Assembly: GCA_003602665.1 (NCBI GenBank)
Contig: QQSG01000073.1
Span: 5,658 to 13,767, forward strand
Length of the DNA stretch: 8,110 nucleotides
Source of the DNA: Candidatus Poseidoniales archaeon
GTDB lineage: Archaea > Thermoplasmatota > Poseidoniia > Poseidoniales > Poseidoniaceae
Direction: 5' to 3'
Shown piece by piece: positions 5,660-8,110 of this stretch. A program made the position numbers and the translations under genes. Within the stretch, counting starts at the first letter, position 1. The number at the start of each line of letters is the position of its first letter. The notes under the pieces are model-generated. The model was given only the letters and a program-made list of their open reading frames with translations, had not been told where the DNA came from and ran no database searches.

Positions 5660-6349
5660 ATGCTGCGCCAATGTAAGAAGCACGGCCACTTTAGTGGTAC
5701 GAACTGTCCCGTCTGTAATGAAGAAGGAAAATTCATCATGAGTGATCGAGAATCGGGGAGCCTCGGCCGTATGCTTGCTCTCGTTTTGAGACATGCTCCA
5801 GAGAAGTTTAACGTAGAAATGGACATCAATGGATGGGTTAGTACTCGTGAATTAGCGGATTCAATTTCTGGACAACGACGCCATTATCACTGGCTACGTG
5901 GATGGCACTTCGAAGCCATCGCTAATGCTGATGAAAAAGGACGTTATCAAGTCGAAGGTGAAATGATTCGAGCAACATATGGTCATTCCATTGAGATTGA
6001 ACTCGATTTACCAACTGATGATATTCCAGAGGCACTATACTGGCCTTGTGAACCAACTGAAGCAGAAGCTATCGTGCAATTGGGTATTACATCAGGAAAC
6101 AGAAATCACATTCACTTGTCCAAGACCATTGTTAACGCCATGGAAGCAGGACATGTCAGAATCAGTCGCCCGACAATTATCGAAGTTGATACAGTTCGAG
6201 CTGTAGCAGACGGCCACACGATTTACCGTGCTGGAACAACGGTCTACTTGACCGATGAAGTACCTCCTGAATATCTGTACAAAGTCGGCGAAGACGATCC
6301 AATGATCGTTGAAACTGTTTCTCGCTGGGAACAAGAAGAAGAAGAGTGA
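5660..6349 (+). CDS. kptA: RNA 2'-phosphotransferase KptA/Tpt1
   Basis: KptA/Tpt1 removes the 2'-phosphate left at RNA splice junctions by transferring it to NAD+, giving ADP-ribose 1''-2''-cyclic phosphate. It is the last step of eukaryote-type tRNA splicing; in archaea its substrate is less clear. The 229-residue protein begins with a small metal-binding module (Cys5, His8, Cys16, Cys19, in CPVCNEEGKF) as in many archaeal members. The essential Arg-His-Arg-Arg set is intact: Arg44-His45 in LRHAP, Arg104 in IRATYGHS and Arg148 in RNHIHLS. The end has TTVYLTDEVPPEYLY at 193-207. One departure is LYWPC at 126-130 where many members have LYHGT, so an NAD-contacting histidine seems replaced. The ATG at 5660 keeps the complete zinc module and fits the TATA-like box. 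A later ATG (Met27) would lose the module. The gene ends directly against the convergent zinc-ribbon gene. Confidence 0.92.
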   Translation: MLRQCKKHGHFSGTNCPVCNEEGKFIMSDRESGSLGRMLALVLRHAPEKFNVEMDINGWVSTRELADSISGQRRHYHWLRGWHFEAIANADEKGRYQVEGEMIRATYGHSIEIELDLPTDDIPEALYWPCEPTEAEAIVQLGITSGNRNHIHLSKTIVNAMEAGHVRISRPTIIEVDTVRAVADGHTIYRAGTTVYLTDEVPPEYLYKVGEDDPMIVETVSRWEQEEEE

Positions 6350-6691
6350 TCACTTCTTTGCGCCACATGATGGGCAGAAATCGAGATCACTTTCGAGCAG
6401 TTTTCCGCAACTTTCACACACGTGGACGCCAAGTAGAATTGACTGGCTCTTCGTTGCAGGTGGTGCTGGATGGTCTGCTTGGATTTTAGGATCTACAAGC
6501 ATCATTGGATTGACGCCTTGACTCTGTAATTCACGATATCTGTTGGCGAAAATAATGGCTTCCTGAATGGCTACTTCAAGTTGGAAAAGTCGTTCATCGC
6601 GTTCTTTTTTGTCTGCGATATCAGATGCAGAATCAACTTCTGCTTGCAGATGTCGAAGGAAGGCATCGAGTTTTGGCTCATCATCGCTCAT
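6350..6691 (-). CDS. small zinc-ribbon protein with helical N-terminus
   Basis: The 113-residue product has a charged, probably all-helical region at 1-57 (heptad-like, with repeated Glu/Lys/Leu). A short proline-containing linker (about 60-82) follows, then a C-terminal zinc ribbon with Cys92, Cys95, Cys106 and Cys109 (CESCGK and CPSCGA). This is the general zinc-ribbon type found in many archaeal proteins and gives no precise function. There is no membrane segment. The stop codon directly abuts the kptA stop on the other strand, so the two transcripts must overlap. The start at 6691 is supported by a TATA-like box 21 bases upstream and by divergence from the isopentenyl phosphate kinase gene. 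Binding of RNA, DNA or a protein partner through the ribbon is possible but unproven. Confidence 0.8.
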   Translation of the reverse strand: MSDDEPKLDAFLRHLQAEVDSASDIADKKERDERLFQLEVAIQEAIIFANRYRELQSQGVNPMMLVDPKIQADHPAPPATKSQSILLGVHVCESCGKLLESDLDFCPSCGAKK

Positions 6692-6712
6692 GGCCGACTC
6701 AACGAGAGCAGC

Positions 6713-6720
6713 CTATTGAA
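6713..6720 (-). promoter_or_regulatory. TATA-like box for the small zinc-ribbon gene
   Basis: On the minus strand this reads TTCAATAG, 21 bases before the ATG at 6691. It has the same spacing as the box of the 338-residue zinc-ribbon protein gene and again no Shine-Dalgarno site, which suggests a leaderless transcript. Confidence 0.35.
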
Positions 6721-6755
6721 TCCTGTGTTTTTGTAGGCATCCTCATGTGGTATTG

Positions 6756-7586
6756 ATGCCTGCGAGATTCATGGGGAGGAGAATTGTGGTCAAATTTGGT
6801 GGCGCTCTCATCACCAAAAAGGATAAACAGTCCGTTGCTCATCTAGAGATCATCAAAAATCTCTGTTCTACTGTAAAAGAAATTACAGAAGAAGGAATTC
6901 AGGTCATAATCGTTCATGGAGCAGGATCATTTGGTCATCTAAAAGCCAAGCAGTGGAGATTGAATGAAGGATATCTCCCTGAATTCAAACTCTCTGACGG
7001 TACTTGTTCATCCCAAAGAGAAGCAGTTGTTGACGTCCGAAAGGATATGTTAACGCTTAATGGAATCGTTGTTTCTGAATTAAGAAAAGTAGGTCTCAAT
7101 CCAATACCACATCCTCCTCATGAATGGGCATCAAATTTAGGACCAAAATTTACAGGTGATTTAGTCCGTTTTCAATCAGATGATGTTGGAACCATCCATG
7201 TGACCTTTGGGGACGTCGTCGATGTCGATGACCAAACCGAATTTGGTATTCTTTCTGGTGATGATATCGTTGCAAGACTTTCAATAGAATTACCAGGAGT
7301 CGAATCCCTTGTCTTTGCAATGGGTGGTGTCGATGGTTTACTCAAAGTACCCCCGCACCTCGCAACAGACGAGGATTTGATTGAAAACTGGTCGCCGGAT
7401 GTATCCTATGAAGGTCTTCATCAAGCAGATATTGATGTCACTGGTGGTATTGGCTTGAAGATAAATCGAGGCCATTTGGTTGCAAAAAGTGGTGTAAACG
7501 TTCATTTGATCAACGGAGAATATCCAGAACGTATACTCAACTTAATCCGCAATCAAGATTGGATAGGTACGACAATTTTACGATAA
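6756..7586 (+). CDS. ipk: isopentenyl phosphate kinase
   Basis: This amino acid kinase-fold enzyme phosphorylates isopentenyl phosphate with ATP to give isopentenyl diphosphate, the last step of the archaeal alternative mevalonate pathway. Numbering from the ATG at 6756, VVKFGGALITKK (11-22) is the ATP-binding glycine turn. HGAGSFGH (54-61) ends in the catalytic histidine, His61, equivalent to His60 of the Methanocaldococcus enzyme, and distinguishes IPK from glutamate 5-kinase and UMP kinase. GDVVDVDDQTEFGILSGDDI follows at about 152-171, then MGGVDGLLK (189-197) and VTGGIGLKI (228-236). At about 276 residues the length is typical. The start is uncertain: GTG at 6747, ATG at 6756 and ATG at 6771 are all in frame, and none has a strong Shine-Dalgarno site. 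It is followed by a small membrane protein gene and a type I IPP isomerase, which uses its product. Confidence 0.94.
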   Translation: MPARFMGRRIVVKFGGALITKKDKQSVAHLEIIKNLCSTVKEITEEGIQVIIVHGAGSFGHLKAKQWRLNEGYLPEFKLSDGTCSSQREAVVDVRKDMLTLNGIVVSELRKVGLNPIPHPPHEWASNLGPKFTGDLVRFQSDDVGTIHVTFGDVVDVDDQTEFGILSGDDIVARLSIELPGVESLVFAMGGVDGLLKVPPHLATDEDLIENWSPDVSYEGLHQADIDVTGGIGLKINRGHLVAKSGVNVHLINGEYPERILNLIRNQDWIGTTILR

Positions 7587-7592
7587 GGTGAT
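7587..7592 (+). promoter_or_regulatory. Shine-Dalgarno site GGTGAT for the small membrane protein gene
   Basis: GGTGAT follows the IPK stop codon at once and ends three bases before the ATG at 7596. It matches the archaeal 16S rRNA 3' end and indicates translation from a shared mRNA with IPK. Confidence 0.6.
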
Positions 7593-7595
7593 ACG

Positions 7596-7838
7596 ATGGA
7601 ATTTGCAATGTATTCACTTGGAATCATCCTAGGGTTTGCTGTAATTCGCTGGCTTACAGAGAATATAAAATTCCACATTCGAAATAATTTCGTTTGGGTT
7701 CACCATTGGATCATCGCATTTGTTGCCATGATTCCATTGTTCTTTTTCGAACTCGATTATCCCATTCTATGGGGTATTCTTACGGGTGTGGCTCTTGAAG
7801 GACTCGGCCGTAAAAATTGGTCAATTCGCAGGAAGTAG
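7596..7838 (+). CDS. small membrane protein of unknown function between IPK and IPP isomerase
   Basis: I do not recognise this 80-residue protein. Hydrophobic segments lie at about 5-20 and 37-52, with a weaker one at 56-70, so it should cross the membrane two or three times. Between the first two lies a short basic, aromatic and His-rich loop (KFHIRNNFVWVHHW). The C-terminus is basic (GRKNWSIRRK) and probably cytoplasmic. The start is well supported by GGTGAT three bases upstream and nine bases of spacing from the IPK stop. Its position inside an isoprenoid gene pair could mean a role at the membrane end of that pathway, for example with prenyl lipids, but this is context only and it could be an unrelated passenger. 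Confidence 0.75.
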   Translation: MEFAMYSLGIILGFAVIRWLTENIKFHIRNNFVWVHHWIIAFVAMIPLFFFELDYPILWGILTGVALEGLGRKNWSIRRK

Positions 7839-7845
7839 TCACATA

Positions 7846-7853
7846 TTCATTCA
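7846..7853 (+). promoter_or_regulatory. possible TATA-like box upstream of the IPP isomerase gene
   Basis: TTCATTCA is followed by AAAGATAGGCGAAC. It resembles the TTCAT boxes of the other genes but lies 54 bases before the chosen ATG at 7908, or 24 bases before an in-frame TTG at 7878. The gene may therefore have its own promoter in addition to read-through from IPK. Confidence 0.25.
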
Positions 7854-7907
7854 AAAGATAGGCGAACTGTCTATGTATTGGGTGCTAGAAGACGGGTTGG
7901 GGCTCAT

Positions 7908-8110
7908 ATGTCGAACTATGCAACAGGAGATGTTCCAGAAGCTGCTATTGATGAGCAGGCTGCTGGTTTGATGGCATCATCGACTGTTGACAAGACCCAA
8001 GCAACAATGATGGCGGAAGCCGTCTTACAAGTTGATGAAAATGATGTCGTCATAGGCCCTATCAGTAAAGCCGATAGTCACTATGGCTCAGGTTCTTTAC
8101 ACCGCGCGTT
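7908..8110 (+). CDS. idi: type I isopentenyl-diphosphate delta-isomerase, N-terminal part
   Basis: This enzyme interconverts IPP and DMAPP. The visible 67 residues end inside the Nudix-like domain: AEAVLQVDENDVVIGPISK at about 37-55, then His59 and GSLHRA at 62-67, matching the LVDENDxxIG...K...H...G.LHRAF signature of type I isomerases. The region before it (DKTQATMMAEA) resembles the leader of eukaryotic IDI1 (about DKxQVxLMxEM), so this is the longer eukaryote-like form. The flavin-dependent type II enzyme is the usual archaeal one and looks quite different. The catalytic Cys-containing segment and the rest lie beyond the right edge. I chose the ATG at 7908, with GGTTGGGG upstream. An in-frame TTG at 7878 would add ten basic residues, and the frame is closed by the preceding gene's stop at 7836. 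It lies 69 bases after the small membrane protein gene and acts just after IPK in the pathway. Confidence 0.88.
   Translation, partial: MSNYATGDVPEAAIDEQAAGLMASSTVDKTQATMMAEAVLQVDENDVVIGPISKADSHYGSGSLHRA

Noticed and set aside
7873..7971. ATG shortly after the ATAGGCGAAC element, opening a short plus-strand frame
   Set aside because: It is out of frame with the isomerase and encodes no recognisable protein; the isomerase frame is clearly the one starting at 7908 or 7878.
1..8110. CRISPR array, insertion sequence, tRNA or rRNA
   Set aside because: No regularly spaced direct repeats, no transposase frame, and no cloverleaf or conserved rRNA segment was found by reading; nearly every base is in a supported gene.

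Overview
The window looks like chromosomal DNA from an uncultured archaeon, most plausibly a marine planktonic euryarchaeon of the Marine Group II/III (Poseidoniales-like) type. The evidence is an isopentenyl phosphate kinase of the archaeal alternative mevalonate pathway, a KptA with the archaeal-style zinc-binding N-terminus, an archaeal-type thiolase paired with a DUF35 protein, and many small zinc-ribbon proteins. Several lead genes also have an A/T-rich box 21-24 nt before the start codon, as expected for leaderless archaeal transcripts. The lineage is inferred from gene content and is not proven by a marker gene. Coding density is very high: there is no gene-free stretch over about 110 bases, and I see no tRNA, rRNA, CRISPR array or insertion sequence.

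Layout. Bases 1-2428 (minus strand) form a tight operon read right to left: an actin-like ATPase that most resembles the magnetosome actin MamK, a two-pass membrane protein with a glutamine-rich tail, a CobB/Sirt5-type sirtuin, and the first codons of a further gene preceded by a strong Shine-Dalgarno site. Bases 2537-5575 (minus strand) hold a thiolase, a translationally coupled DUF35-like OB-fold protein without any cysteine, and a 338-residue protein of unknown function with a zinc ribbon at each end. A short divergent promoter region with a perfect 7+7 bp dyad separates the thiolase from kptA (RNA 2'-phosphotransferase, plus strand). kptA abuts, tail to tail with no gap, a small zinc-ribbon protein on the minus strand. 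From 6756 to the right edge (plus strand) run isopentenyl phosphate kinase, a small membrane protein, and the N-terminal part of a type I, eukaryote-like isopentenyl-diphosphate isomerase.

How the genes may work together. IPK and IDI catalyse consecutive steps that supply IPP and DMAPP for archaeal isoprenoid lipids. The thiolase/DUF35 pair resembles the acetoacetyl-CoA module that feeds HMG-CoA synthase at the head of the same pathway, although a role in other acyl-CoA chemistry is possible. The most unusual unit is the MamK-like actin operon: a filament-forming ATPase, a membrane protein and a protein deacylase, with no magnetosome genes visible here.
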